A DNA stretch of 64,000 bases, from NCBI GenBank assembly GCA_016192825.1, contig JACPTK010000031.1, positions 1 through 64,000 of the forward strand, given 5' to 3'. Below the pieces are notes generated by a model that saw nothing but the letters and a program-made list of their open reading frames with translations, did no database searches and had not been told where the DNA came from. The stretch comes from Betaproteobacteria bacterium (lineage in GTDB: Bacteria; Pseudomonadota; Gammaproteobacteria; Burkholderiales; SG8-41). Below, piece after piece: positions 44,250 through 53,449 of the stretch (position 1 is its first letter; every line of letters starts with the position of its first letter). The position numbers and the translations under genes are program-made.

Positions 44250-45542
44250 TTATTTGCGGGACGGCACACTCGGCATGCCTTGCGAGGAACTCGGCGGGAG
44301 ACCTGGGGGCCGGTGCGCGGCCATGAACGCCACGGTGATGGGATCGACGCCTTCCTGGAGGGCGTATCCCTCAAGCCGCACACGAACCCGCTCGCGCAAG
44401 AATCCCGGGATGCGCTGCAAGCGCGCCTCGGCTTCCGGCTCCCAGCGCACCGCGGGGCGCGCAGCGGGCGCGGGCGGTGCCTCAGGCAAGCAATCCGGCG
44501 GCTTGACATAGTGGCACTTGGAATCCTCCGCCATAAGGTCGCCGTGCTGGGTCAACGCCCGCGCGCGGCAGCCGCCACAGCTGTACCGATAATCGCACCC
44601 GCCGCATTTGCCCTTCGGCAGCTCCCGGCGCAGGCGCTGCAATACCGGGCTCTCGCTCCAGATTTCTGCGAGCGGGGTGCGGCGCAGATCGCCAATGACC
44701 TCGGGGATGTAGGGACAGGGAGTCACGCGCCCTTGCGGTGTGATGCGAAAATAACGCCGGCCAGCGAGGCAGGCGCTCGACCAGTCGGCGTAATTGCCGC
44801 TGCCTTCGCCCGCATGCAACCCCTGTATCCGGCGCATGTAGGGCGCGCAGCGGGCGCGAATCTTCATTCCGGGGTGCCGCTCCTGGAGCAGCGCGATCTC
44901 GCGCAGCGTTTCCTCGTAACTCGCAGATGTCAGATCGCTCTGCGTCACGCCGCGCCCGGTGCAAACCAGGAAAAACACGTTGAACGCCATCACACCGGCC
45001 TGCCCGGCGATATCCGCAAGCGCGGTTAGATCACGCCGGTTCGCTTCAAACACCGTGGATTGCAGGACAATCGCCAGTCCCGCTTTACCGGCCGCAGCGA
45101 GGCCGCGCCGCGCGCCGGCCCATGCGCCCGGCAGTCCCCGCAGCCGATCGTGAAAACGCGCGTCGGATGAGTCCAGACTGATGCTCAGGCCCGCAGCCCC
45201 GGCGTCCCTGAGAGATTCGGCGCGTCTCGCATCGAGCAAGGTGCCGTTCGTGCCGATCACGGGCATGAGACCCTGTTGCCTGCCTGCTTGCACCCATTGC
45301 TCCAGATCGTGACGCAACAGCGGTTCCCCTCCGGTCAGCACGAGCATCGCGCCGGGCGCGCTCTGCCCGAGCTGGCACATGACCGCAAGACACTCCCCGG
45401 TGGTGAGCTCATCACGCGCCTCCGATTTCCGCTGCACGGCGTCGAGATAACAGTGCGCGCATGCGAGGTTGCAGCGGCGCGTGACGTTCCAGGAAACGAT
45501 ATAGGGCCCCGGGGGCGGCGTTTCGCCGGGGCGGGTAAACAT
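44250..45542 (-). CDS. SPASM radical-SAM protein with PCP_red-type C-terminus, copy B
   Basis: The 430-residue protein parallels the copy at 7592-8911. It has CNLACAHCYLDAVQRKSEA as the cluster motif, LTGGEPLLRHDLEQW, SPASM cysteines (CPYIP, CGGCDYRYSCGGC, then CHYVKP), and a PCP_red-type domain from about residue 365 (WEPEAEARLQRIPGFLRE ... DPITVAFMAAHRP). GGGAG eight bases upstream supports the ATG at 45542; an ATG at 45584, five bases after the nxrC stop, is an alternative. It is the last gene of the nxr operon, so its product probably matures or modifies a cofactor of this respiratory system. Its position beside nxrC, a haem-b-type subunit, suggests a haem target. Confidence 0.75.
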   Translation of the reverse strand: MFTRPGETPPPGPYIVSWNVTRRCNLACAHCYLDAVQRKSEARDELTTGECLAVMCQLGQSAPGAMLVLTGGEPLLRHDLEQWVQAGRQQGLMPVIGTNGTLLDARRAESLRDAGAAGLSISLDSSDARFHDRLRGLPGAWAGARRGLAAAGKAGLAIVLQSTVFEANRRDLTALADIAGQAGVMAFNVFFLVCTGRGVTQSDLTSASYEETLREIALLQERHPGMKIRARCAPYMRRIQGLHAGEGSGNYADWSSACLAGRRYFRITPQGRVTPCPYIPEVIGDLRRTPLAEIWSESPVLQRLRRELPKGKCGGCDYRYSCGGCRARALTQHGDLMAEDSKCHYVKPPDCLPEAPPAPAARPAVRWEPEAEARLQRIPGFLRERVRVRLEGYALQEGVDPITVAFMAAHRPPGLPPSSSQGMPSVPSRK

Positions 45543-45589
45543 GGCTGAGTCTCCCGCAGCGATGCAACCGGCGGGCACCGCCATTTGTT

Positions 45590-46684
45590 TCAGCTCTTGC
45601 CGCGCGCGAACCTCGCGCGCAGTCCCACGATCCAGCCCCGCAGGGCAGCGCCGAAGGACTGGCGCTTACCGCCCGGCGCCCGGCGCGCGCGCAACCCGTG
45701 CAATCCCGCAAGTTCGACTGCGGCGGCCCCCGCCACTACCAGCAGCGGCGCAACGTACATGAACACGCTTCCTGGTTGCTCCAGGCTCAGAAAATACCAG
45801 GTCGAGACCGCTTTCTCCCCGCCGCGCTCGCTTTTTGCTCCATCCCACGCGGCGAACGCCACCGGCACAGTCTGGCCGCGCGCGAAGGTGAACTTTTCCT
45901 GGGCGCGCGGAATGGTGAGGACAGCCATCCATACGCCGTTCCTCCATGCTGCGATGGCTTCGCCATCCTGTTGCTTGTCGGCGACCGGCGTAATGGTCCC
46001 GAATCCGCGCGCCACGAGCTTTTCCACCGACCGCTGCGCCTGCAGCGCCGGGTCTCCGAGGGTATTGCCGGCTGCCCAGGAAGTGAGGAATGCCTTGTCC
46101 CCGTCCTTTTTGCCGTAGTCCACCGCCTCGGCGATCTCGCCGGGACCGCGTCCCGAAAAGGGATACCAGTCAACCGCCATGTGCGGGTATTTTTCGTCTG
46201 CGTCGTTGTTCGCGCCCGATCGCCAATCCGATTTCCACTGATAGATCGTGACCGGGCGGTTGGCCTCGCCCATGCCGAAAAACGGGATGCCCCCCTTGGG
46301 ATCCGAGGGGAACTCCACTGCAAGCGCGTCGCGGAATGCGCTTACTCCACCTTTCATCGCCTCGCTCGCCGCGTCCCGCCACTCCAGTCTGAGCGCAAGC
46401 CGGTCTTCGTCGTAGAGCGCGCGTACTGCCACGCCCGTAATGGACGCTTCATACGTTCGCGGCTTGACCACTGCCTGGGGCGCCAGCGGGATATCGAGGG
46501 CGTCCACGCTTTCCCACGCGGGATCCTCCGGCGCCGTCGGGACCCGTGCCACCAATTTCGCCAGGAGCGTCGCCTTCTGTTGCGCGTGGGCGCGGCGGGC
46601 CGGCAGGAGCAGCCACCCTGCCAGCGCGGCAAATGGAGCGCCGAGCAGGCGTCGGCGCCGACTTTGACGTGTGTCCGTGTTCAT
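45590..46684 (-). CDS. nxrC: Haem-b-type gamma subunit of the periplasmic molybdoenzyme (NxrC-like)
   Basis: The 364-residue protein has a Tat- or Sec-like leader (RRRRLLGAPFAALAGWLLL ... RRAHAQ), a beta-sandwich domain like the gamma subunit of ethylbenzene dehydrogenase (LRLEWRDAASEAMKGG, AVEFP, GQTVPVAFAAWDGAKSERGG), and a C-terminal transmembrane helix (about 315-335). This family binds one haem b with Met and Lys axial ligands and takes electrons from the beta subunit; candidate Met/Lys lie in EAMKGGVSAFRD. The start at 46684 overlaps the chaperone stop (ATGA). The membrane tail differs from soluble gamma subunits. Confidence 0.75.
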   Translation of the reverse strand: MNTDTRQSRRRRLLGAPFAALAGWLLLPARRAHAQQKATLLAKLVARVPTAPEDPAWESVDALDIPLAPQAVVKPRTYEASITGVAVRALYDEDRLALRLEWRDAASEAMKGGVSAFRDALAVEFPSDPKGGIPFFGMGEANRPVTIYQWKSDWRSGANNDADEKYPHMAVDWYPFSGRGPGEIAEAVDYGKKDGDKAFLTSWAAGNTLGDPALQAQRSVEKLVARGFGTITPVADKQQDGEAIAAWRNGVWMAVLTIPRAQEKFTFARGQTVPVAFAAWDGAKSERGGEKAVSTWYFLSLEQPGSVFMYVAPLLVVAGAAAVELAGLHGLRARRAPGGKRQSFGAALRGWIVGLRARFARGKS

Positions 46685-47448
46685 CTCGCCCCCTCGAGGC
46701 CACAGCATGCTTCACAGGCTTGCGGCAATCCGGCTTCTGCCTCGGGCAACGCCGGCGCGCCCTCCTCGACCAGGTCCGGGCCTGCGACCTCGGCGGGTTT
46801 CAATCCCAGCGCCCGCAACTCCGCCTCAAGGAAGGCGGCGAGCAGTTGGCCCAGTTCTTGATACAGGGTATCGCCCGCTTTGGCGCACAGGCGGCGCGCG
46901 AATCCAAATGCCCAGCGGCAAACATGGTCTCGCAGGAACTTGCCTTGCGCCTCACGGCACAGGGCGAGTTGTTCGTCCGGATGTTTATTCGCCAGCGCGT
47001 AGACCTCCTTCAGGCACAGGAAGTGCATGAACTCGAGTTCCACGCTGATGTGATCCACGCGCTCGTGCGAGTCGGCGGCCAGATCCAGTCCGAAAGCCCG
47101 GTAAAAACCGGCGATATCGGCGAGGGTGTGCGTTTTCTGGAAAATATGCGCCTGGCCGTACTCGGCCTCGTAAGGCGGACAGTCCTTGGACATGGCATGG
47201 CCGAAGCATCGCGTGTAGCCGTCTCCGAGCGAAGCCGCGGTCAACGCAGCAATGGCAGGCCGCAGCGCGTCCACCGCTTTCTTGCTGGGAGGGTCGGCAA
47301 GCTTTTCCAGGCTGCCCGGCAGCACATCGTACTGCTGCTTGAGTGCGGCGAGCTGCACATCGTCCGGATACCCGAGCGCAACCGCCAGGAACGAATACAT
47401 CTGGCTGCGAGCTCTCGACCGGACACCAACCTCATCAACTGCGTTCAT
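46681..47448 (-). CDS. TorD/NarJ-type assembly chaperone for the molybdoenzyme
   Basis: The 255-residue helical protein has the TorD-family pattern: YSFLAVALGYPDD near the N-terminus, PPYEAEYG (the conserved E-Y/P-Y loop), ADIAGFYRAFGLDL and ERVDHISVELEFMHFLCLKE. Such chaperones hold the catalytic subunit during cofactor insertion and before Tat export. It sits between nxrB and nxrC; GGTGG seven bases upstream supports the start. The Cys-rich end (ACEACCG) is unusual. Confidence 0.85.
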   Translation of the reverse strand: MNAVDEVGVRSRARSQMYSFLAVALGYPDDVQLAALKQQYDVLPGSLEKLADPPSKKAVDALRPAIAALTAASLGDGYTRCFGHAMSKDCPPYEAEYGQAHIFQKTHTLADIAGFYRAFGLDLAADSHERVDHISVELEFMHFLCLKEVYALANKHPDEQLALCREAQGKFLRDHVCRWAFGFARRLCAKAGDTLYQELGQLLAAFLEAELRALGLKPAEVAGPDLVEEGAPALPEAEAGLPQACEACCGLEGAR

Positions 47449-47504
47449 CGCGATTCCACCTAACGGCCTGTCGGATTTGACTTCATCAAGTGTTTCTCAT
47501 TTTA

Positions 47505-47539
47505 GGAATCTGGCGGGTCGAAGCCCCGGCAGATTCCTA
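47505..47539 (-). terminator. Intercistronic hairpin after nxrB
   Basis: On the minus strand the nxrB stop runs into TAGGAATCTG, a short loop, and CAGATTCCTA: a stem of about ten pairs. No U-tract follows, so an mRNA-stabilising or processing hairpin separating nxrAB from downstream genes is as likely as a terminator. Confidence 0.5.
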
Positions 47540-48811
47540 GATCGAGTTGTAGTGCTTCGCCGGGCGCTCGAACTTCGGCTCTTCGACCGTGACCCGGGCG
47601 ACTTCCTTGCCGTTCTTGCCGTAGCCGATGACCGTGTCGTTGTACATCTCCCACTTCTTGCCGCCGATCGTGGTTTCGAAGACTTTCTTGCCCTCGACAA
47701 TCTTGTACTTGAAAACGATTTTCTGGGACGCCCGGAACAGCTGCAACACCGCCAGCAGCTCGCGCGACGGGCGGCTGTACTTTTCAACGGCCTCGTCGGC
47801 TCCGGGCCCGAACATCTGCCTCAGGTACGGCCGCGGCACCCAGCGCGGCGGAATGTAGTAGCCGTTGGGCTCGGTGCCGAACTGGGGATACAGCGGCAGC
47901 GCCACCTTTTCCACTTTCACGAGGTAATAAAGCGGGTTATCGCGGTCATTGGCCCAGCCCCCGTCCTCGCCGATGCGAACCAATCCCTGGAGCCGGATTT
48001 TTCCGACGCAGGCCGCCATGCAGCGGGTTTCCATCGGCTCGCCTTCCGTGAGCGGGTCTTTGCCCTCGATGCGCGGATAGCAGGCGATGCATTTTTCGCT
48101 CACGCGGGTGGTGGAGCGGAACATGGGCTTTTTGTACGGGCACTGTGCGACGCATTTGCGGTAGCCCCGGCAGCGGCTCTGATCGATGAGCACGATGCCG
48201 TCTTCCGGGCGCTTGTAGATTGCGCCGCGCGGACAGGCGGCGAGGCACGCCGGATACGTGCAGTGGTTGCACAGGCGCTGCATGTAGAAGAACCAGGTCG
48301 CATGCTCGGGCAGCATGGCCGGCGCGAGATTATGGCTCGCACGCAGATCCTTGGAGCCCGTGGCGGCGTCCTCGTAAAAGTTGGGAGATCGCCACTCCTC
48401 ATCCGTAGGTTCATAGCCCACGGCGACTTCGTCGCGCCGGTCCGCGGCGCGCGCGGCCTCGAAAATGGTCATGCCGTCGTAGGTCCCGTAGGGCGCGTTG
48501 GCACCGCCAGCCCTGGACCCATTCCAGGTTGCTTCGCGGTTGGACTTCTTGTGCGCCGCATCGAGCATCGCCAGCAGCTTGACGTCCCAGGACTGCGGGT
48601 AACCGCCATAGGGCTTGGTCTCGACGTTGTTCCACCACATGTACTCCTGACCCTTGGAAAAGGTCCAGGTGGACTTGCACGCCATGGTGCAGGTCTGGCA
48701 CGCGATGCAGCGGTTGATATTGAAGACGAAGGCGAATTGCGAGCGCGGATGCGCTTCCCGATGCGGATAATGCATCTTGCGGCCAAGCTGCCAGTTGTAA
48801 GCGTCAGGCAT
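47537..48811 (-). CDS. nxrB: Nitrite oxidoreductase beta subunit, Fe-S protein (NxrB-like)
   Basis: The 424-residue protein carries four Cys-rich cluster motifs: CIACQTCTMAC (residues 35-45), CNHCTYPACLAACP, CRGYRKCVAQCP, and CIACYP with CMAACVGK. These bind three [4Fe-4S] and one [3Fe-4S] cluster in the family. It has no signal peptide, as expected for a subunit exported with the Tat-bearing alpha subunit. From memory, MWWNNVETKPYGGYPQ and PRIEGKDPL, METRCMAACVGKIR are shared with Nitrospira/Nitrotoga NxrB. It overlaps the small ORF upstream by 8 bases. Related dehydrogenases (perchlorate, selenate, ethylbenzene) are the main alternatives. Confidence 0.85.
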   Translation of the reverse strand: MPDAYNWQLGRKMHYPHREAHPRSQFAFVFNINRCIACQTCTMACKSTWTFSKGQEYMWWNNVETKPYGGYPQSWDVKLLAMLDAAHKKSNREATWNGSRAGGANAPYGTYDGMTIFEAARAADRRDEVAVGYEPTDEEWRSPNFYEDAATGSKDLRASHNLAPAMLPEHATWFFYMQRLCNHCTYPACLAACPRGAIYKRPEDGIVLIDQSRCRGYRKCVAQCPYKKPMFRSTTRVSEKCIACYPRIEGKDPLTEGEPMETRCMAACVGKIRLQGLVRIGEDGGWANDRDNPLYYLVKVEKVALPLYPQFGTEPNGYYIPPRWVPRPYLRQMFGPGADEAVEKYSRPSRELLAVLQLFRASQKIVFKYKIVEGKKVFETTIGGKKWEMYNDTVIGYGKNGKEVARVTVEEPKFERPAKHYNSI

Positions 48812-49079
48812 CGAGCGGCTCCCCGCGGCTTGAATCCCGCGCCCACTTGGCGCGAACCTCCTGAATCAGCGAACGCACGTACGCCTCGCCCTTTTCCCGG
48901 TAGATGCGGTGCGTCGCGCGGAAACAGGGACGCGTGAACAGCAGCATCACTTGCCGCTCGTCCCAGCCCAGGAGCAGATACTCCTCCACCAGGCATGCGG
49001 CCATCGCGCGCGAATCGCCGCCCGGAACCGGTACGCCCACCAGTTCCATCGGATCCGCAAATTCCGCCGGCTTCGTCAT
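48804..49079 (-). CDS. Small conserved-looking protein between nxrA and nxrB
   Basis: The 91-residue frame starts MTKPAEFADPMELVGVPVP; its ATG overlaps the nxrA stop (ATGA) and its end overlaps nxrB by 8 bases. It has a helical pattern (AACLVEEYLLLGWDERQVMLL), then FRATHRIYREKGEAYVRSLI. It has no signal peptide and no Cys motif besides one Cys. The tight overlaps indicate it is translated with the enzyme, perhaps as an assembly factor. I do not recognise the family. Confidence 0.7.
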   Translation of the reverse strand: MTKPAEFADPMELVGVPVPGGDSRAMAACLVEEYLLLGWDERQVMLLFTRPCFRATHRIYREKGEAYVRSLIQEVRAKWARDSSRGEPLDA

Positions 49080-52000
49080 GCTTTCCCCCGCACTCTGGTC
49101 AACGCGCCGGCGAGATAACGGGCCATCACATCGCTCTCGTGGCCGGGTGTGTACCCCGTGCTCACCGGTTCCCACGCCCCCTTGCCGCCGCGCCCGCCGG
49201 GCTCGGCCTTCTCAATTCGCACCAGCGTTTCCTTCGGCACGGTGTTGACGGCGTGGTTGTCCACGTCGAAGCCGAAGACGAATTTCATGCTCCCTACCTT
49301 CTTGTGGAACAGGCTGTCCGTCTGGTGCATCGGCGGCGCCCACCCGCGCGTCACGCTCTGGTGCGAGCCGTAGCGGAAGTTCGACTGGTAGCCGGTATCC
49401 GCCGCCAGCGCCCGTCCGTCGGGCCGGGTTTCGTGGGCGAGGACGGTGCGCTCGGTCGCGATCCAAGCGCTGTGCTTGGTCATGACCACGCTGTATGGGT
49501 ACGCGGGATTGTACTTCACCCGGGTGAGCAGCCGGAACGCCTTGTAGCGCGCGTCCCCCTGCTTCCAGCCGGCGTAGGGGCGGTCCGCCGGGTTGGCGTC
49601 GATGTAAATGTAGTCGCCGTCCTCGATGCCGAGATCCTTTGCCGCCTGCGGGTTCATGTGGACCTGCCAGTCGCCGACGCCGGGCTGGCGCTTGTCCATG
49701 CGGTACGGGTCGCCGAAATTGGTGCTCCAGATCCAGTTCCAGTCCACCGTCGCCCACGACGAGTGGGTGGTGTGCCGGCTCTTCGGGGTCATGCAGAAGA
49801 AGCGGAAGCCCTGCTCCCACAGCGGGTTCTTGGTCTTCTTGACCTCCTGCCACGCCAGCTTGTTGTTCGCGACGGCGCGCAAGTCCGCGTCGAGCAGCTT
49901 CTCCTGCAGCATCTTCGGGGTGATCCCGTAGTTCTTCGGCCGGATATAGGGGCTGGTCGAGACGATGACGCTCGGCAGGTAGGGCGTCGCTTCCGGGGCC
50001 TCGCGGTGCACCACGAGGTTCTCGCCATACTCGATCGCCTCGGGAATGTCGGTGTAGGCATTGAGCCGGCCGGTATCCGTGTAGAACGGGATGCTGTCGT
50101 GCACCTGCTCGTAGAAGGCCACCCGGGGATAGGTGCGGAACAGCATCAGGGCGGCGCCCGGCTCGCCGTATTTGCCGGCCATGATGTCGGCAACCGTGTA
50201 GCCTTGAGTGGTCGTGGAATTGTCGAGCACCCGCTGAATGTAGACTTCCGGCTTGCCTTCGAGCATGAATTTCCAGTGATCGCGGAAGCGCTTGTCGCCG
50301 GTGAGCTTGGCGAGCTTCTCCGCGACCAGCGCGAAGATCATGCCGTCGTCCTTGGAGTCGTAGAGCGGCTTGATTCCGTCCCCGCCCCAGATCTGCAGGA
50401 ACGGATTGGAGCACGAGACGCCGCACTCGAGGGTCTGGAACTCGAGCCAGGTGTTGGCCGGTAGGACGACATCGGAGTACTCGGCGGAGCCGGTCCATTC
50501 CACCTGCTGGTCGATGATCAGGTCGATCTTCGGGTTGACATTCACCAGCAGGTGGTAAATCCACTTCGCCTGGTTCAGCAGGTTCGCGTTGTTGTACCAC
50601 ATCACCTTGGTGGGGCTCGGCATGTGGGTCTTGCCGGTGAATACCTTGCGCCCCGCCCCCGGGGTGTCGACGATGAGCGGCCGCTCGCCGAATCCCCAGT
50701 AGCTCATCTCTTCGCCGTGCTCCAGCTCCCGGATGTTCTCCGGCCGGATCTTGCCGCGCGGATCGAGCACCTGGTTGAACGGATCCTCCTGCACATAGGC
50801 GCCGCCGACACCGGGACCGGACCAGGCGGACCCCTGGAACAGGGCGCCCTTGTAGTTGCCGGCCCAGGTGTGCGCGCCCGAGCCGGGGATGCCGATGCTC
50901 CCGACCAGCATCAGCGGCAGGTAGACCGCGCGGTTGTGCAGGGTGGCGTGGAAGTAGTGGTTGATGCCCTCGCCGAAGTGGATCGCGATGGGATAGGCCT
51001 CACGCGGCTTGCCTTTGAAGTCCGGATCCCAGAAGCGCCGCCCGAAATCCTTCGCCAGCCGCTCGATCAGCTCCTTCGAGGCACCGCTGATGTCGCTCGC
51101 CGCATCGAGATCGTAATCGCGCAGGTGCGTCCGATACATCTGCCACACGGTCATCGCCTCGACTTCGCCGCCGCTCGCGAGCTTCACCTTCCCCTGCCAC
51201 CCGAGCTCGGGATCGACGTCCAGTTTGACGAGCCCGGCGCCTACGGCGTCGCGCGTGATCGGTTTCGGGCTGCCCGATTTGCGGTCGAAGACCACGAAAT
51301 CGCCCACCCGCTCGCGCTGATCGCTGGTCATGCCCTGGATCCTGAAGCTCGGCCCGGCCGAGATGTCCTGGTTGCGGTAGCCTGCAAACATTTCCTGGGG
51401 CTTCAGGCGCTTCAGCGTGTCGGTGCGCACCAGGAGCGGAAAATCGGTGAACTGCTTGACAAAACCCTCGTCGCACCAGCCCTTGTCCATCAGGTATTTG
51501 GTGACGCCGAGAAAGATTGCCGTGTCGGAAAGGCCGGGGCGAACCGAAATCCAATAGTCGGCCTTCGTCGCGGTGGGGTTGTATTCCGGCGCGATGACCG
51601 CGATCCGTCCTCCGCGCTCCATGATCTCGGTGAGCCAGTGGGCCTCGGGCATCTTGTTCTCGATCAGGTTCTTGCCCACCTGCACGGTGAACTTGCTGAA
51701 GCGCAGGTCGTTCAGATCGATGTCGGAGGTCTGCAGCCCGTGCACGAACGGCTGCCCCGGCGCCTGGTCGCCGCGCCAGGTGTACTCCGACCACTCGCGC
51801 GCCCCCTTCGCCTTGTCCGGACCGACGCGCCGCACGTGCGCGTCGAGGAGTCCCAGGAGGTTGGCCATGCGAAAAGTACCGAACTTGCCGACCACCCCGT
51901 GCGGTGGTAACGAACTGCCGAGCTTCATGGTGCGCGTCCCGGCGCCTTCCCAGTGCTCCAGCATTTCCTCGGCGTAGCGGTCTTTCTCGATCAGGCGCCG

Positions 52001-52636
52001 GCGGCCGTCATTGCCGCTGTAAGTGCGCGCGATTGCGATCAGCGCTTTGGCCACATAAGTGGTCGCGTCGTCCCACGAGAGGCGGACAAACTTGTCGGTG
52101 CCCCTGGAATCGAATTTGTACTGGGTGCGCAGCGTGGGATCGTCGGACAAGGACGGGAAGCCGGCGTCGGCCCACTGTTTCCAACCTTCGCGGATCATCG
52201 GGCCCTTGGCGCGATAGGGCCCGTAGACGCGCCGGTGCATGGTGTAACCCTTGAGGCACATGCGCGGATTCCAGGCGTAGGTGGCCTGATTGCCGTACAG
52301 GTCCTTGTACTTGTGGTGATCGTAGTTCTGCTCTGCGCGTATCACCACGCCGTTGCGCACGAAGGCGCGCACGCGGCACATGTGGGTGTCGTTGGGCGCG
52401 CAGATGTAGGTGAAGGTGCGATCGTAGCGGTACTGGTCGTGATAGACCTTTTCCCAGTCGCGGTCGGGATAATGTTCCAGCGGGTTGCCGACGCCCGCCG
52501 CAGGAACAAGGTTGCGGGCGGCAAAAACGGGTTCGGCGTCGAGCCCGGGCAGCACGCCACCCGCTGCGGCCGCGCCGACCGCGACCGCGCTGGCGCGTTC
52601 GAGAAACTGCCTGCGCGTGATCTTTTCTCCGGCCAT
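49076..52636 (-). CDS. nxrA: Periplasmic nitrite oxidoreductase alpha subunit, molybdopterin enzyme (NxrA-like)
   Basis: The 1186-residue catalytic subunit of a type II DMSO-reductase-family enzyme starts MAGEKITRRQFLERA, a twin-arginine signal, so it is exported. AAAGG upstream fixes the ATG at 52636. The proximal cluster site is C79-x3-D83-x3-C87-x39-C127, with Asp where most relatives have Cys. The probable Mo-ligand Asp is around residue 305 (HGLQTSDIDLNDLRFS). From memory DIDLNDLRFSKF, PEYNPTATKADYW, TWAGNYKGA, NFGDPYRMDKRQPGVG and HETRPDGRA resemble Nitrospira NxrA far better than NarG. It oxidises nitrite to nitrate or performs a related reaction in the periplasm, passing electrons through NxrB and NxrC to cytochrome c. 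It is followed by nxrB and preceded by two cytochrome c genes. Confidence 0.85.
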   Translation of the reverse strand: MAGEKITRRQFLERASAVAVGAAAAGGVLPGLDAEPVFAARNLVPAAGVGNPLEHYPDRDWEKVYHDQYRYDRTFTYICAPNDTHMCRVRAFVRNGVVIRAEQNYDHHKYKDLYGNQATYAWNPRMCLKGYTMHRRVYGPYRAKGPMIREGWKQWADAGFPSLSDDPTLRTQYKFDSRGTDKFVRLSWDDATTYVAKALIAIARTYSGNDGRRRLIEKDRYAEEMLEHWEGAGTRTMKLGSSLPPHGVVGKFGTFRMANLLGLLDAHVRRVGPDKAKGAREWSEYTWRGDQAPGQPFVHGLQTSDIDLNDLRFSKFTVQVGKNLIENKMPEAHWLTEIMERGGRIAVIAPEYNPTATKADYWISVRPGLSDTAIFLGVTKYLMDKGWCDEGFVKQFTDFPLLVRTDTLKRLKPQEMFAGYRNQDISAGPSFRIQGMTSDQRERVGDFVVFDRKSGSPKPITRDAVGAGLVKLDVDPELGWQGKVKLASGGEVEAMTVWQMYRTHLRDYDLDAASDISGASKELIERLAKDFGRRFWDPDFKGKPREAYPIAIHFGEGINHYFHATLHNRAVYLPLMLVGSIGIPGSGAHTWAGNYKGALFQGSAWSGPGVGGAYVQEDPFNQVLDPRGKIRPENIRELEHGEEMSYWGFGERPLIVDTPGAGRKVFTGKTHMPSPTKVMWYNNANLLNQAKWIYHLLVNVNPKIDLIIDQQVEWTGSAEYSDVVLPANTWLEFQTLECGVSCSNPFLQIWGGDGIKPLYDSKDDGMIFALVAEKLAKLTGDKRFRDHWKFMLEGKPEVYIQRVLDNSTTTQGYTVADIMAGKYGEPGAALMLFRTYPRVAFYEQVHDSIPFYTDTGRLNAYTDIPEAIEYGENLVVHREAPEATPYLPSVIVSTSPYIRPKNYGITPKMLQEKLLDADLRAVANNKLAWQEVKKTKNPLWEQGFRFFCMTPKSRHTTHSSWATVDWNWIWSTNFGDPYRMDKRQPGVGDWQVHMNPQAAKDLGIEDGDYIYIDANPADRPYAGWKQGDARYKAFRLLTRVKYNPAYPYSVVMTKHSAWIATERTVLAHETRPDGRALAADTGYQSNFRYGSHQSVTRGWAPPMHQTDSLFHKKVGSMKFVFGFDVDNHAVNTVPKETLVRIEKAEPGGRGGKGAWEPVSTGYTPGHESDVMARYLAGALTRVRGKA

Positions 52637-52678
52637 TTCAGCACCTTTCAAATTCGTACCGTATTGACCCTTGCGAAT

Positions 52679-53449
52679 TCATTTGCGCGGCTCATGGCCC
52701 GTCGCGCGGTACAGATACATGATCACTTCCCACGCTTCCTCCGTCGTGAAATCATAGCTGTGCAACGTCGACGCTTCGGGGTCATCGGCGGGCGTCGTCC
52801 AGCGCGGCATTGGGCTGTTGAACTGGTTCTGGATGCCGCCCACGGTGAGTCGCCAATAGACGTACGGCAAAGTCAGTTGGGCGATCGTGCCGGCGTCCTG
52901 GAAATTGGCCGGGCGAATGGGGTAGCGAAAGCCTTCGGCCGCGGGTCCCGTCCCATCGAGTTTCTCGCCGTGGCACACGGCGCAATTTGCCTCGTAGAGC
53001 ACCTTGCCCTTCGCGATCGCTTCCGGGCTCCATTTCGCAGGCTCTGCCACCCAATCGGGCACCTTGATGCTGCCCAGGATCTCTTCGCCGACGGTGGGAT
53101 GGCGCTGGAAGATCTCCACCGGCGGCGCGTACGTCGGGCGCAGGGTGTCATACACCCACCATCCCATCGAAAGCGGTATGACTGCCAGCAGGACCCAGCG
53201 CTGTGCCCGTGTCGCAGTCGGCTCGCCCTCGGGCTCGGAGAGGAAGAACTCGTTGAACTCGCGGATGCGATGGTCGGTGAGAGTGATGTGGATGATGATT
53301 CCCGCCATCACAAAACCCATGTAAAGCACAATGACGCTGCCCGGGATCACGGGACGCGCGAGCTTCAACAACAGGAATATCCCGGCCAGCACCAGGAATA
53401 CACGGCTTGGGAGCGGCAGGTGAGGCAGGCGAAAGTCGCGGAGCTTCAT
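52679..53449 (-). CDS. Membrane-anchored mono-haem cytochrome c
   Basis: The 256-residue protein has about three transmembrane segments in the first 115 residues and a cytochrome c domain with one attachment site (NCAVCHGEKLDGTG, about residues 155-160). The distal Met is probably in NSPMPRWTTPADD. It overlaps the di-haem cytochrome gene (ATGA) and lies 42 bases before nxrA. It likely accepts electrons from NXR and passes them to the di-haem cytochrome and CydA-like subunit. Confidence 0.85.
   Translation of the reverse strand: MKLRDFRLPHLPLPSRVFLVLAGIFLLLKLARPVIPGSVIVLYMGFVMAGIIIHITLTDHRIREFNEFFLSEPEGEPTATRAQRWVLLAVIPLSMGWWVYDTLRPTYAPPVEIFQRHPTVGEEILGSIKVPDWVAEPAKWSPEAIAKGKVLYEANCAVCHGEKLDGTGPAAEGFRYPIRPANFQDAGTIAQLTLPYVYWRLTVGGIQNQFNSPMPRWTTPADDPEASTLHSYDFTTEEAWEVIMYLYRATGHEPRK

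Noticed and set aside
47476..47490. TTGACTTCATCAA resembling an FNR site
   Set aside because: Half-sites are five bases apart instead of six, and it lies just upstream of the nxrB hairpin rather than at a promoter.
49076..52636. NarG-type cytoplasmic nitrate reductase alpha
   Set aside because: Has a Tat signal, a different proximal cluster motif, a TorD-like chaperone and a haem-b gamma subunit instead of NarI.
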